Below are positions 30,006 to 39,987 of a stretch of 64,000 nt of DNA, piece after piece; position 1 is the stretch's first letter, and each line of letters opens with the position of its first letter. Both the position numbers and the translations under genes were made by a program. The DNA lies in assembly GCA_023525715.1 (NCBI GenBank), contig CM042010.1, forward strand, positions 61,555,729-61,619,728, written 5' to 3'. This DNA comes from Cichorium intybus (taxonomy: Eukaryota; Streptophyta; Magnoliopsida; Asterales; Asteraceae). Below the pieces are notes generated by a model that saw nothing but the letters and a program-made list of their open reading frames with translations, ran no database searches and was not told where the DNA came from.

Positions 30006-30369
30006 AAGAGTTGTTTTTTAATTAAATCGTTGCTTATATTTACTAATTATAGTATTTATTAAAATCATAACTTAGCTTTCAATCTTGACTTATCTTTCTA
30101 ATTAAATATTGTTATTTGTCATATTAGATTGTAGTTTAGCTCGTTACTTATCATGAATTAAATTGTTACTTAGCTCTGATATACTAAAATCGTTTCTTAC
30201 CATAAAATCGTTACTTAGCTTTGATATAGTAAAATCGTTACTTAGCTTATTTACTTAGCTTATTAATTAAATCGTTGTAAATCATTTTTTTATTTCTAAT
30301 CTACTAGAATTGTTGTGTAGCTCAGATCTTAATTAAATTGTTGTTAATTGTTGCTTAAATCGTTACTTA
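30006..30369 (-). repeat. Post-PBS degenerate repeats, extended version
   Basis: TAAGTAACGATTTTA units plus the longer AT-rich insert also seen at 22319-22440. Confidence 0.8.
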
Positions 30370-30381
30370 GCTCTGATACCA
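30370..30381 (-). other. tRNA-iMet primer-binding site
   Basis: Complement of TGGTATCAGAGC, followed by a full leader. Confidence 0.9.
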
Positions 30382-31100
30382 AATGGGGAAACATAAATGG
30401 ACATATGGATAATAACAGAAATATAGCAAAATAAATGCGGAATGGTTTAACATGTGGTTTCTGAAATTCTTGCATGTAGATACTTAAGCTAATTATCGTA
30501 GATATCAACCTCTAACTGTGTTACAGGGAGATGGATATTACGTTCAATTCTATTTTTAAATCTTTGTTTATGAATCTTTAATGCAAAATAATATCGATTG
30601 TTTTGTATTTGTATTTTCGAATCGGTCATGATGTATGAAGATGTGTAAGGGATGTACCTGACTGATGCCTGGACGATGCGTTGATTAACTGCTTCGTGGA
30701 TACTTCGATAGGCTCTGCGATTCAGAAGCGCGAGGCTTCAACAGAGAACTCTGCTATTCAGAAGCATAAGGCTTCAACAGAGGAATTTTGAGAGCACTCA
30801 AAACTTAACACAAATAAGCTCTGATTTATTACACTAGGCAAATGCCTTATTTATAGTACATGAGGGACTCTTCTAGAGTCTAATAGTATCCTACACTAAT
30901 AATACACTAACTAGTGGTGTCTAGCACTACATTATTGTGTCTAGCACCATAACAATAAAGACAAACTACATGATGGTGACTAGCACCTAATTTACATAAT
31001 GGAAAACAAACGACAAAATATAATGGTAGATATGATGAGGGTGGGGTTCACAAATATTCTTTGTGAATAAATCCAAATCCTCACCACCGTGAATTAAGCG
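30382..31100 (-). promoter_or_regulatory. Intergenic region, P1 type
   Basis: TATA complement at 30848-30855, P1 signature and both stem-loops (one base changed, GCGATTC). It ends at a junction (31101) with component B sequence instead of a transactivator. Confidence 0.82.
30447..30629 (-). pseudogene. Leader ORF with nonsense codon
   Basis: Same 60-codon frame, but a Gln codon (CAG) has become TAG near 30490. This is the only nonsense seen among the complete leader ORFs. Confidence 0.7.
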
Positions 31101-31435
31101 TCTGTTTTGACTATTAATAAGTCTTCTGGTTGCAAATTGTATAAAATTTGTAATACAAGCATTTTTCTTCATTGTTTTCTCTATCGTGAAACTGCAAAAT
31201 CATACTATTGTTAATATATTCAAAAGACATATTTTATTCATTCGTTATCAATATCGGATTCGGAATTTGAATCAGTAGTGTATGTGTAGATATCAATATC
31301 TGAATCTACATCTGAATCTTCAATTGGTTCATATCCTATATCATAAGCAATTTTTAATATATTTGTTTCGTTTGCTTTCTTATTTTTTATTGGACATTCA
31401 TAGGCTTTATGTCCTTGTTCTTGGCATAGCCTCAA
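31101..31435 (-). pseudogene. Component B fragment: coat protein tail and repeat-ORF start
   Basis: 31238-31435 encodes the coat protein C-terminus from the zinc knuckle (C-Q-E-Q-G-H-K-A-Y-E-C) to the acidic end. 31101-31170 is the RNase H-like start of the B repeat-array ORF. Both ends are junctions with intergenic pieces. Confidence 0.85.
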
Positions 31436-31858
31436 AACTTAACACAAATAAGCTCTGATTTATTACACTAGGCAAATGCCTTATTTATAGTACATGAGGG
31501 CTGCTACTACATACGTGCTATTATTGACACTACATTATTGTGTCTAGCACTTACAAATAAAGACAAACTATAGGATGGTGACTGGCACGTAATTAAAAAC
31601 AAACAGATATTACGTTCAATTCTATTTTTAAATCTTTGTTTATGAATCTTTAATGCAAAATAATATCGATTGTTTTGTATTTGTATTTTCGAATCGGTCA
31701 TGATGTATGAAGATGTGTAAGGGATGTACCTGACTGATGCTTGGATTGATAGGCTCTGCTATTCAGAAGCGTGAGGCTTCAACAAAGAACTCTGCTATTC
31801 AGAAGCATAAGGCTTCAACAGAGGAATTTTGAGAGCACTCAAAACTTAACACAAATAA
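31431..31858 (-). promoter_or_regulatory. Intergenic region fragments, P2 type
   Basis: A P2 TATA segment (TATA complement 31482-31489) is cut at about 31606. It joins a leader piece with the start of the leader ORF (31607-31701) and stem-loops. The 31859 junction sits in shared GCTCTGAT. Confidence 0.75.
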
Positions 31859-31870
31859 GCTCTGATACCA
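31859..31870 (-). other. tRNA-iMet primer-binding site
   Basis: Complement of TGGTATCAGAGC. Its last eight bases double as leader sequence at the junction, so recombination here used the PBS match. Confidence 0.85.
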
Positions 31871-32550
31871 AATGGGGAAACATAAATGGGAAACATGGAT
31901 AATAACATAAATATAGCAAAATAAATGCGGAATGGTTTAACATGTGGTTTCTGAAATTCTTGCATGTAGATACTTAAGCTGATTATCGTAGATATCAACC
32001 TCTAACTGTGTTACAGGGAGATGGATATTACGTTCAATTCTATTTTTAAATCTTTGTTTATGAATCTTTAATGCAAAATAATATCGATTGTTTTGTATTT
32101 GTATTTTCGAATCGGTCATGATGTATGAGGATCTGTAAGGGATGTACCTGACTGATGTCTGGACGATGCGTTGATTAACTGCTTCGTGGATACTTCGATA
32201 GGCTCTGCTATTCAGAAGCGCGAGGCTTCAACAGAGAACTCTGCTATTCAGAAGCATAAGGCTTCAACAGAGGAATTTTGAGAGCACTCAAAACTTAACA
32301 CAAATAAGCTCTGATTTATTACACTAGGCAAACGCCTTATTTATAGTACATGAGGGCTGCTACTGCATACGTGCTATTATTGACACTACATTATTGTGTC
32401 TAGCACTTACAAATAAAGACAAACTATAGGATGGTGACTGGCACCTAATTTACATAATTAAAAACAAACGACAAAAACTAAAAGTCTACATAATGGTAGA
32501 TATGATGAGGGTGGGGTTCACAAATATTCTTTGTGAATAAATCCAAATCC
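31871..32550 (-). promoter_or_regulatory. Intergenic region, P2/P1 hybrid
   Basis: P2 from leader to about 32487 (TATA complement 32338-32345), then P1 sequence (GAACCCCACCC side) to 32550. The switch lies in AAAGTCTACAT, common to both types. It contains a leader ORF at 31937-32119. Confidence 0.8.
31937..32119 (-). CDS. Conserved 60-aa leader ORF
   Basis: Open, standard sequence. Confidence 0.55.
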   Translation of the reverse strand: MTDSKIQIQNNRYYFALKIHKQRFKNRIERNIHLPVTQLEVDIYDNQLKYLHARISETTC

Positions 32551-33153
32551 AATGGGGAAACATAAATGGAAATATGGATAATAACAGAAATATAGCAAAA
32601 TAAATGCGGAATGGTTTAACATGTGGTCATGATGTATGAAGATGTGTAAGGGATGTACCTGACTGATGTCTGGACGATGCGTTGATTAACTGCTTCGTGG
32701 ATACTTCGATAGGCTCTGCTATTCAGAAGTGCGAGGCTTCAACAGAGAACTCTGCTATTCAGAAGCATAAGGCTTCAATAGAGGAATTTTGAGATCACTC
32801 AAAACTTAACACAAATAAGCTCTGTTTTATTACACTAGGCAAATGCCTTATTTATAGTACATGAGGGACTCTTCTAGAGTCTAATAGTATCCTACACTAA
32901 TAATACACTAACTAGTGGTGTCTAGCACTACATTATTGTGTCTAGCACCATAACAATAAAGACAAACTACATGATGGTGACTAGCACCTAATTTACATAA
33001 TGGAAAACAAACGACAAAATATAAAAGTCTACATAATGGTAGATATGATGAGGGTGGGGTTCACAAATATTCTTTGTGAATAAATCCAAATCCTCACCAC
33101 CGTGAATTAAGCGTCGTTGATTGCTTTTGTTGAGTGCGGTATATTGTTGTGTA
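32551..33153 (-). promoter_or_regulatory. Intergenic region, P1 type, leader ORF deleted
   Basis: TATA complement at 32849-32856. The leader ORF is removed by a deletion at GTGGTCATGATG (about 32626), between its end and its start codon. A leader remnant continues to 32551. Confidence 0.8.
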
Positions 33154-34542
33154 CTATTCTTCCATTATCTCCATGAATGGTGTCTCGTCCTTGTTTTCTT
33201 GACAATAATTGCATTGGTGACGTGGAAAATGCATAATATGCTTGCATAGTTGTTTTTTAATTTCTGCAGGTAGAACGACAAGATGATGCGAGAATGTTTC
33301 AAATGGTTCTTCAAATCGTTCTACGGCTTGCATTCCTTCAGTTGATATTTCTGTGTCATTTGTAGTATATAACAGAAATGTTTTACTGCAATAGTTTATC
33401 CTGACTTGTGATTTTTGATCTTTTCCGTTGCCTATTCTTGAAGAGGCTAAATAAACTCCTGCTAATGAAAAAATTAGATGATCTTGTGTTGGTGTTTCAT
33501 GTGGAAGTTCGTCTTTAGTTGGCTTAGTTCCATTACTGATTCCCATGTATGCAAATGTAATGCTTGGAATTAGTAGCTGTGAGTCTTCATCAAAAAATTG
33601 ATAGCTGGAATATAATTTAATGAATAAATCACGTTCCTTGGCAAAACGTGTTTTGTAATGGCGGATGACTGATTGAAAATTAGTTGGAAATTCACTAATG
33701 CACTGTAGGTTGTTTCCATTTAGGTAGATTGTATCGATGAATCCATGGGTGAAATATTCCCAAAGAGTCATTGGATCGGTAAGGTTGGCTAAGAAGATTG
33801 CTTTTGGGCCTGGCTTTCTTATGACTGGGTAAAAGCCCATTAGTGAATGGACCTCTGTGTATGAGACTAGGCTGTCCCATAAGTTTGCGAATTTTTCTGT
33901 GGTTGGTTTTTTCATTAATTCTTTTTCTTTTGTAAATGGTATAGCTTGTAGGGCTGCTTTGGCTGCTTTGGCTGCGTTTAACTGGTTTAAAGACTTTGGT
34001 TGTGGTTCTGTTTTTGGAAGGATTCCAAGGATGGTTGTTTTTGATGATTTTTCAACGGCTTCAGTTGTAACCGTTTTGTATGCTTCTCTGAATGCTGTTT
34101 CTGCTTCAGCTTTTGTTTTGTAACTTTTGTGTGTAACGTTCTTTCCAACGATATGAGAATTTGCAATTCCCCAATCGTTATAGATTCCTTTGTGTGGTCC
34201 GTTAAAAATAACGTACCATTTCTTCGTCTCTGCATCAGTTGATTGTTGATGAGTTTTGAATATTTCTTGAGAGTTACATGTGGATGATGATGGCTTCTCC
34301 TGTTGTTTATCGGAACTGTCTGATGAAATTTGCTGGATTGTTGGTGTAGGTGGAATGGTTGAACTGTGTGTTGACTTTTCTGCGTCTTCTTTGACTGGAG
34401 TGAACTGTGTTGACAATATCTGCAGTGTTTGTTGGAGTTGTTCTTCTTCCTTCTTGATTGTTTCTAGTTGCTTCATCATGGCTACTTTTTGTTCCTGCTT
34501 CTGTTTTAGCTGGTGCTGGATTTGCTTCATAATGGCTTCCAT
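33154..34542 (-). CDS. Transactivator/viroplasmin, full-length open (462 aa)
   Basis: Same domains as the copy at 20137: coiled coil, Ser/Pro linker, viroplasmin-type domain and C-terminal H-Q-C-N-Y-C. Being in a component B unit, it shows that B carries the same transactivator as A, with only scattered substitutions. The start lies within the end of the repeat-array ORF (16-nt overlap). Confidence 0.92.
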   Translation of the reverse strand: MEAIMKQIQHQLKQKQEQKVAMMKQLETIKKEEEQLQQTLQILSTQFTPVKEDAEKSTHSSTIPPTPTIQQISSDSSDKQQEKPSSSTCNSQEIFKTHQQSTDAETKKWYVIFNGPHKGIYNDWGIANSHIVGKNVTHKSYKTKAEAETAFREAYKTVTTEAVEKSSKTTILGILPKTEPQPKSLNQLNAAKAAKAALQAIPFTKEKELMKKPTTEKFANLWDSLVSYTEVHSLMGFYPVIRKPGPKAIFLANLTDPMTLWEYFTHGFIDTIYLNGNNLQCISEFPTNFQSVIRHYKTRFAKERDLFIKLYSSYQFFDEDSQLLIPSITFAYMGISNGTKPTKDELPHETPTQDHLIFSLAGVYLASSRIGNGKDQKSQVRINYCSKTFLLYTTNDTEISTEGMQAVERFEEPFETFSHHLVVLPAEIKKQLCKHIMHFPRHQCNYCQENKDETPFMEIMEE

Positions 34543-34916
34543 TCTCTCGTCAATGTATCTGCTATGTGGTTGTGCTCACTCTTTATGTTCCTGTAACGTG
34601 TATAATCTGATGATACTTTCGTATCAATGTATACTTTTGATGATACTTTCGTATCAATGTATGCTTTTGATGATACTTTCGTATCAATGTATGCTTCTGC
34701 TAATACTTTCGTATTACTGTATACTTTTGATGATACTTTCGTATCACTGTATGCTTCTGGTAATACTTTTGTATTACTGTATACTTTTGATGATACTTTC
34801 GTATCACTGTATGCTTCTGGTAATACTTTCGTATTACTGTATACTTTTGATGCATCTGTTTTGACTATTAATAAGTCTTCTGGTTGCAAATTGTATAAAA
34901 TTGGTAATACAAGCAT
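34527..34916 (-). CDS. Component B repeat-array protein, 129 aa
   Basis: Residues 1-24 resemble the start of RNase H up to T-D-A-S. Residues about 25-105 are ten-residue repeats of types Y-S-D-T-K-V-S-S-K-V and Y-S-N-T-K-V-L-P-E-A. The last 23 are the RNase H tail (H-N-H-I-A-D...W-K-P-L). It cannot be an active RNase H. The same 129-codon frame is open in three B copies. Starts 75 nt after the coat protein stop. Confidence 0.65.
   Translation of the reverse strand: MLVLPILYNLQPEDLLIVKTDASKVYSNTKVLPEAYSDTKVSSKVYSNTKVLPEAYSDTKVSSKVYSNTKVLAEAYIDTKVSSKAYIDTKVSSKVYIDTKVSSDYTRYRNIKSEHNHIADTLTREWKPL
34611..34836 (-). repeat. 30-bp hairpin array (8 units)
   Basis: Eight units of TGATAC and TAATAC types, one with an AAAA loop. 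It fills most of the repeat-array ORF. Confidence 0.93.
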
Positions 34917-34991
34917 TTTTCTTCATTGTTTTCTCTATCGTGAAACTGCAAAATCATAATATTGTTAATATATTCAAAAGACATATTTTAT

Positions 34992-36356
34992 TCATTCGTT
35001 ATCAATATCGGATTCGGAATTTGAATCAGTAGTGTATGCGTAGATATCAATATCTGAATCTACATCTGAATCTTCAATTGGTTCATATCCTATATCATAA
35101 GCAATTTTTAATATATTTGTTTCGTTTGCTTTCTTATTTTTTATTGGACATTCATAGGCTTTATGTCCTTGTTCTTGGCATAGCCAGCATCTGCAATCGT
35201 TTTTCTTAGACGGACAATAGTTTGAATTTGATTTATATTTTTGCTTATATTGTTTTCGATTTCTAAAATTTTTTCTTTCTCCGTTTTTATAGTATTGTTT
35301 ATACTTTGGTTTAGATGTTTGTTTTTTCCAAACCTTCTTTTTTCTTTTACGCTTGTTCTTTTTACAACCGTATTGACCAATTTGATTAAATTGTTTCTCA
35401 CAACATAAATTAATTTGTGCGTCAATTTTAGTTTTTTGTTTTAGACATTTATCTTTCATCCATTCTTTTAAGACGTTTATTCGAGCACCTAATGATTCTG
35501 CTATTTTACCTTCTTGTGAAAGCTTGTTAAAATATTTTAATACACTTTGACAAACAGTAGATGGTAATTTTTGATAAAACATGTCTAAGGCTAATTTTTG
35601 TCTTGGTGGATCTAAATAATAATATTGTTCAGCAAATTCACATATAAATGCATCTAGATAACACATATTACATATTTTTAAATTTGTTAAGTGCCATAAT
35701 GCTTTATTTCTAAAGGCTTCTTTTGATTCATTATCTTCTATCTTTTTTCCTACAAACTCTTGGAGAATTTTATCTAAAACTTTTCTAAATGTTTCCATTG
35801 CGTCGGTAGTTGCTATTCTAGATAGTTCATCTTCTTCTAATGATGATAGAAAACGATAAACATTTCCTTGTGTTTTATGCATAATGTAACTTAAGAAATT
35901 TCTTGGATGTAAATTTCTAAGTTCGTCGGCTAATTGAATTTGTATACCCATTTCATTACTCCAATCTTGTATTTTTGTTTCTGGATCTAAATCACAGTCT
36001 ATAAAAAGAATATCTATGGGTTTTGGAGTGGTAAATAATTTTGGTACATATTGTGGCGGTACTTTTTCCCATTTATTTTGTTTATTTTTAATCATACCTT
36101 GTCTATACAAATAGTTTTCTTCTAAAGATGGTGGTCCATATATGTATTGATTTTGATAATCATCTTCTACATATGATTTGTTTCGTTTTATTCCAAAATT
36201 AGTATAAGGATTATTATATGGATTTTCTTCGTCGGATGTAAAATCGTATACTACTTCGACGTCATTTTCTATATTTTCATCTTTTACTTCTTCAGGTATT
36301 TCTAATGCTGCCATTAATTTAGTTAACGTTTCTACTTGTTCTTGGAGTGTTTCCAT
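34992..36356 (-). CDS. Coat protein (Gag-like), full-length open (454 aa)
   Basis: Acidic N-terminus (residues 20-50) and a central capsid region with W-S-N and Y-C-L-D-A-F type segments. A strongly basic stretch follows at about 335-385 (K-K-N-K-R-K-R-K-K-K), then a CCHC knuckle C-W-L-C-Q-E-Q-G-H-K-A-Y-E-C at about 400-413 and an acidic Ser/Asp tail. This layout and length match caulimovirid coat proteins (gene IV type), where the basic part binds nucleic acid and can act as a nuclear signal. It is the only uninterrupted coat protein in the window. Confidence 0.93.
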   Translation of the reverse strand: METLQEQVETLTKLMAALEIPEEVKDENIENDVEVVYDFTSDEENPYNNPYTNFGIKRNKSYVEDDYQNQYIYGPPSLEENYLYRQGMIKNKQNKWEKVPPQYVPKLFTTPKPIDILFIDCDLDPETKIQDWSNEMGIQIQLADELRNLHPRNFLSYIMHKTQGNVYRFLSSLEEDELSRIATTDAMETFRKVLDKILQEFVGKKIEDNESKEAFRNKALWHLTNLKICNMCYLDAFICEFAEQYYYLDPPRQKLALDMFYQKLPSTVCQSVLKYFNKLSQEGKIAESLGARINVLKEWMKDKCLKQKTKIDAQINLCCEKQFNQIGQYGCKKNKRKRKKKVWKKQTSKPKYKQYYKNGERKNFRNRKQYKQKYKSNSNYCPSKKNDCRCWLCQEQGHKAYECPIKNKKANETNILKIAYDIGYEPIEDSDVDSDIDIYAYTTDSNSESDIDNE

Positions 36357-36393
36357 TTATTATATAATTTATTTTGTAGATATAAGTATTTAG

Positions 36394-36708
36394 CTATATC
36401 TTTCTTTCTCTTATAAGTTTTTTAACTTTAATTTGATCTGTATAATCTTTGTATGATATAAAATCGTTCATATGACTAAGTCTTTTTAAACAATTAATTT
36501 CAGAATCAATTTGTAGTTTATAGAGAGAATAAAACTTTTCGTTTTCTTCTTTTATTTCTATCAAATCATACATAGTAAATACTATACTACGATGATCTAA
36601 ATTTGTTATGGCCTGGTGGCTTTTATTTAAGAGATAATTAAGATAATCTAAATTATTAAATTGTCTTGGTTGTCCATTTTCATAAACAAGCCAGAAGTTG
36701 TTGTTCAT
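36394..36708 (-). CDS. 104-aa component B protein
   Basis: Starts M-N-N-N-F-W-L-V-Y-E-N-G and ends with a basic K-V-K-K-L-I-R-E-R-K-I. Predicted mixed helix with Leu/Tyr/Asn-rich first half and no transmembrane segment. Found only in component B, always 30-40 nt upstream of the coat protein. Not recognised; position between the coiled-coil gene and coat protein makes a virion-linked role possible, but that is inference. Confidence 0.72.
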   Translation of the reverse strand: MNNNFWLVYENGQPRQFNNLDYLNYLLNKSHQAITNLDHRSIVFTMYDLIEIKEENEKFYSLYKLQIDSEINCLKRLSHMNDFISYKDYTDQIKVKKLIRERKI

Positions 36709-36714
36709 TATTTT

Positions 36715-36864
36715 TTAGTCATAACAATTGCTTTCAAATAATTGATCTAATATATCATTATTTATATAATTTTCTAATATAATATTTTTATAACTATTTT
36801 CTTTATTTCTTTTATACTTTTTAAACCATGTTTTGAATTTTTGTAACATATTTTTGATTACCAT
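36715..36864 (-). CDS. Small basic ORF, 49 aa
   Basis: Open version in component B. Begins in the last codons of the 79-aa gene and stops 7 nt before the 104-aa gene. Ends L-F-E-S-N-C-Y-D rather than the component A ending. Confidence 0.58.
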   Translation of the reverse strand: MVIKNMLQKFKTWFKKYKRNKENSYKNIILENYINNDILDQLFESNCYD

Positions 36865-37096
36865 GTTAAAGGTGGTTTGATAGAAAGTGGTTGTTTATTA
36901 TTTTAACTTCTAATAATTTATAAATTTGTTCAATTTTTTGTAATATCTCTGGTATTTGTTTTACAAATAATTGTTGTTTCATTTCTATGAGATTGTTTAG
37001 TTTTTTATTTATTATATGCATTTTTTCATTTACTGTCATTTCATCTTTCATTTGTAATTCTATATCATTTATTTTACTACTAGATGATTCTGTCAT
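36858..37096 (-). pseudogene. 79-aa coiled-coil protein, frameshifted near the end
   Basis: One base is lost near 36902, so the last 11 or so codons read in another frame (76-aa ORF). The coiled-coil part is unaffected. Confidence 0.8.
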
Positions 37097-38043
37097 ATTC
37101 GTAAACTTAATGATCTAATCATTTCTTTTATTTCTTCAATATTTTCATTTTTTCTATTTTCCGTAGATGTTGAAGGTTGTATTTCTGAAATAGAGGATCT
37201 TCCTATAATTGTTGAAATTGGAGGCTCTATTATTGGGTCTCTTTTAATTAAAGGTGTAATTATTTGTTGTCGAAAATCTGTTTCATAAACTGGTTTATTA
37301 TCTATTCTTTTTGGTGATTCAAGAGATAATAAAGGTTCAAATAGTTTATCAATATGAATTCTATCTTATGTTTTAAATGTAATACTATGATGAGAATTTG
37401 TTAATGCATAGTTTATTTGATATGTTAAAGTAAAAGGATGATTTCCTTTTAACATAAAATTTTGTCTTAATAATTTATATCTTACTGTAATACTATTACT
37501 TAGATTTCTATCTTTTAAACTAAGTCCTAATTGTATATTTATATTAAATTTTATTTTTCCTTCAATTAAATTTCCTTTTCCTTTTGCAATAATACTTTCT
37601 TGACTATTAATTATACGATCATCTCTAATTTCTAATTCTATTGGTGTATCTAAATCACTAAAAGTACTTTTCAAAATTACTTGAATTGTAGATATATGAA
37701 TATATGCTATCTTTGATCGATCTATTTCTTTGATATGTTGTATTTTATTTTTGATTTGTTGTTTATTAATAATAGGTATAATTATATTTCCTTGAGTTGA
37801 TTCTATAGGTATAGGTTTTTCACCTACTATTTTACCATAATAAATAATATTTTTTCTTGAAAATAGATTTTTAAGTGTATCGTATTTAAAATTATGTTTT
37901 TCTGATAATGTAAAATTTGATTTTTTAATAGCATCTTTATTTATATTATTTTTATTAACTAGAGCATCAAATATATATCCTGATTCATTTTCTTCATTAT
38001 TAATAATTATTGATTCATTATTCTCGTTAGATGTAGACATCAT
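37093..38043 (-). pseudogene. Movement protein, one nonsense codon
   Basis: Full length 951 nt without frameshift, but a Glu codon is TAA at 37366-37368, leaving 225 aa open. Confidence 0.92.
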
Positions 38044-38090
38044 AAGAGTTGTTTTTTTTAATTAAATCGTTGCTTATATTTACTAATTAT

Positions 38091-38327
38091 AGGTATCGGT
38101 TCTTCACCTACTATTTTACCATAATAAATAATATTTTTTCTTGAAAATAGATTTTTAAGTGTATCATACTTAAAATTATGTTTTTCTGATAATGTAAAAA
38201 TTGATTTTCTAATAGCATCTTTATTTATATTATTTTTATTAACTAGAGCATCAAATATATATCCTGATTCATTTTCTTCGTTATTAATAATTATTGATTC
38301 ATTATTCTCGTTAGATGTAGACATCAT
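38091..38327 (-). pseudogene. Movement protein, duplicated N-terminal fragment
   Basis: A second copy of the first 80 or so codons directly upstream of the previous gene. It is joined at 38091 to that copy's post-PBS leader and at 38351 to a truncated transactivator. Confidence 0.85.
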
Positions 38328-38350
38328 AAGAGTTGTTTTTTAATTAAATC

Positions 38351-39592
38351 GTTTGTTTCAAATGGTTCTTCAAATCGTTCTACGGCTTGCATTCCTTCAG
38401 TTGATATTTCTGTGTCATTTGTTGTATATAACAGAAATGTTTTACTGCAATAGTTTATCCTGACTTGTGATTTTTGATCTTTTCCGTTGCCTATTCTTGA
38501 AGAGGCTAAATAAACTCCTGCTAATGAAAAAATTAGATGATCTTGTGTTGGTGTTTCATGTGGAAGTTCATCTTTAGTTGGCTTAGTTCCATTACTGATT
38601 CCCATATATGCAAATGTAATGCTTGGAACTAGTAGCTGTGAGTCTTCGTCAAAAAATGGATAGCTGCAATATAATTTAATGAATAAATCACGTTCCTTGG
38701 CAAAACGTGTTTTGTAATGGCGGATGACTGATTGAAAATTAGTTGGAAATTCACTTATGCACTGTAGGTTGTTTCCATTTAGGTAGATTGTATCGATGAA
38801 TCCATGGGTGAAATATTCCCAAAGAGTCATTGGATCAGTAAGGTTGGCTAAGAAGATTGCCGTTGGGCTTGGCTTTCTTATGACTGGGTAAAAGCCCATT
38901 AGTGAATGGACCTCTGTGTATGAGACTAGGCTGTCCCATAATTTTGCGAATTTTTCTGTGGTTGGTTTTTTCATTAATTCTTTTTCTTTTGTAAATGGTA
39001 TAGCTTGTAGGGCTGCTTTGGCTGCATTTAACTGGTTTAAAGACTTTGGTTGTGGTTCTGTTTTTGGAAGGATTCCAAGGATGGTTGTCTTTGATGATTT
39101 TTCAATGGTTTCAGTTGTAACCGTTTTGTATGCTTCTCTGAATGCTGTTTCTGCTTCAACTTTTGTTTTGTAATTTTTGTGTGTAACGTTCTTTCCAACG
39201 ATATGAGAATTTGCAATTCCCCAATCGTTATAGATTCCTTTGTGTGGTCCGTTAAAAATAACGTACCATTTCTTCGTTTCTGCATCAGTTGATTGTTGAT
39301 GAGTTTTGAATGTTTCTTGAGTGTTACATGTGGATGATGATGGCTTCTCCAGTTGTTTATCGGTATTGTCTGATGAAATTTGCTGGATTGTTGGTGTAGG
39401 TGGAATGGTTGAACTGCTTGTTGACTTTTCTGCGTCTTCTTTGACTGGAGTGAACTGTGTTGACAATATCTGCAGTGTTTGTTGGAGCTGTTCTTCTTCC
39501 TTCTTGATTGTTTCTAGTTGCTTCATCATGGCTGCTTTTGGTTCCTGCTTTTGTTTTAGCTGGTGCTGGATTTGCTTCATAATGGCTTCCAT
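38351..39592 (-). pseudogene. Transactivator/viroplasmin, C-terminus lost
   Basis: About 412 residues open, then a join to post-PBS leader sequence at 38351 (the frame runs to 38324). The C-terminal cysteine cluster is missing. Confidence 0.9.
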
Positions 39593-39969
39593 TCTCTCGT
39601 CAATGTATCTGCTATGTGGTTGTGCTCACTCTTTATGTACCTGTAATGTGTATAATTTGATGATACTTTCGTATCAATGTATACTTTTGATGATACTTTC
39701 GTATCAATGTATGCTTTTGATGATACTTTCGTATCAATGTATGCTTCTGGTAATACTTTCGTATTACTGTATACTTTTGATGATACTTTCGTATCACTGT
39801 ATGCTTCTGGTAATACTTTCGTATTACTGTATACTTTTGATGATACTTTCGTATCACTGTATGCTTTTGGCAATACTTTCGTATTACTGTATACTTTTGA
39901 TGATACTTTCGTATCACTGTATGCTTCGAATGGTTTAGGCAGAAGGTTTCCCTCGGTGTCTAAACCCAA
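39577..39969 (-). pseudogene. RNase H fragment with array (component A, short form)
   Basis: Starts after the first RNase H Asp, with G-L-D-T-E-G-N-L-L-P-K-P-F-E, so it comes from component A. The short-form array and the H-N-H-I-A-D tail follow. Truncated at 39970 by a join to a PBS region. Confidence 0.85.
39661..39916 (-). repeat. 30-bp hairpin array (9 units)
   Basis: Nine units, eight with perfect stems. The ninth, at 39871, has one mismatch (CAATAC). Confidence 0.92.
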
Positions 39970-39987
39970 TGATACTTTCGTTACTTA

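Larger units (their letters stand above)
25110..30381 (-). mobile_element. Endogenous pararetrovirus copy, component A (short RNase H form)
   Basis: PBS, repeats, frameshifted movement protein, intact 79-aa and small ORFs, protease/RT with one nonsense codon, nine-exon-free contiguous order, array and transactivator. It keeps one of the longest open RT reading frames in the window (494 aa). Confidence 0.93.
32551..38050 (-). mobile_element. Endogenous pararetrovirus copy, component B (best preserved)
   Basis: Movement protein, 79-aa gene, small ORF, 104-aa gene, coat protein, 129-aa repeat ORF, transactivator and P1 intergenic region lie in unbroken order over 4.9 kb. Five of the seven genes are open. 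There is no protease or RT. This is the reference for component B. Confidence 0.94.

Noticed and set aside
30187..30260. Separate host minisatellite in the post-PBS region
   Set aside because: The repeats are found at the same position in every unit and include PBS-derived bases, so they belong to the virus.
32551..38050. Assignment to a named genus such as Florendovirus or Solendovirus
   Set aside because: Gene order with separate movement protein, coat protein, polymerase and transactivator resembles Caulimovirus-like genera. Without alignments a genus cannot be supported.
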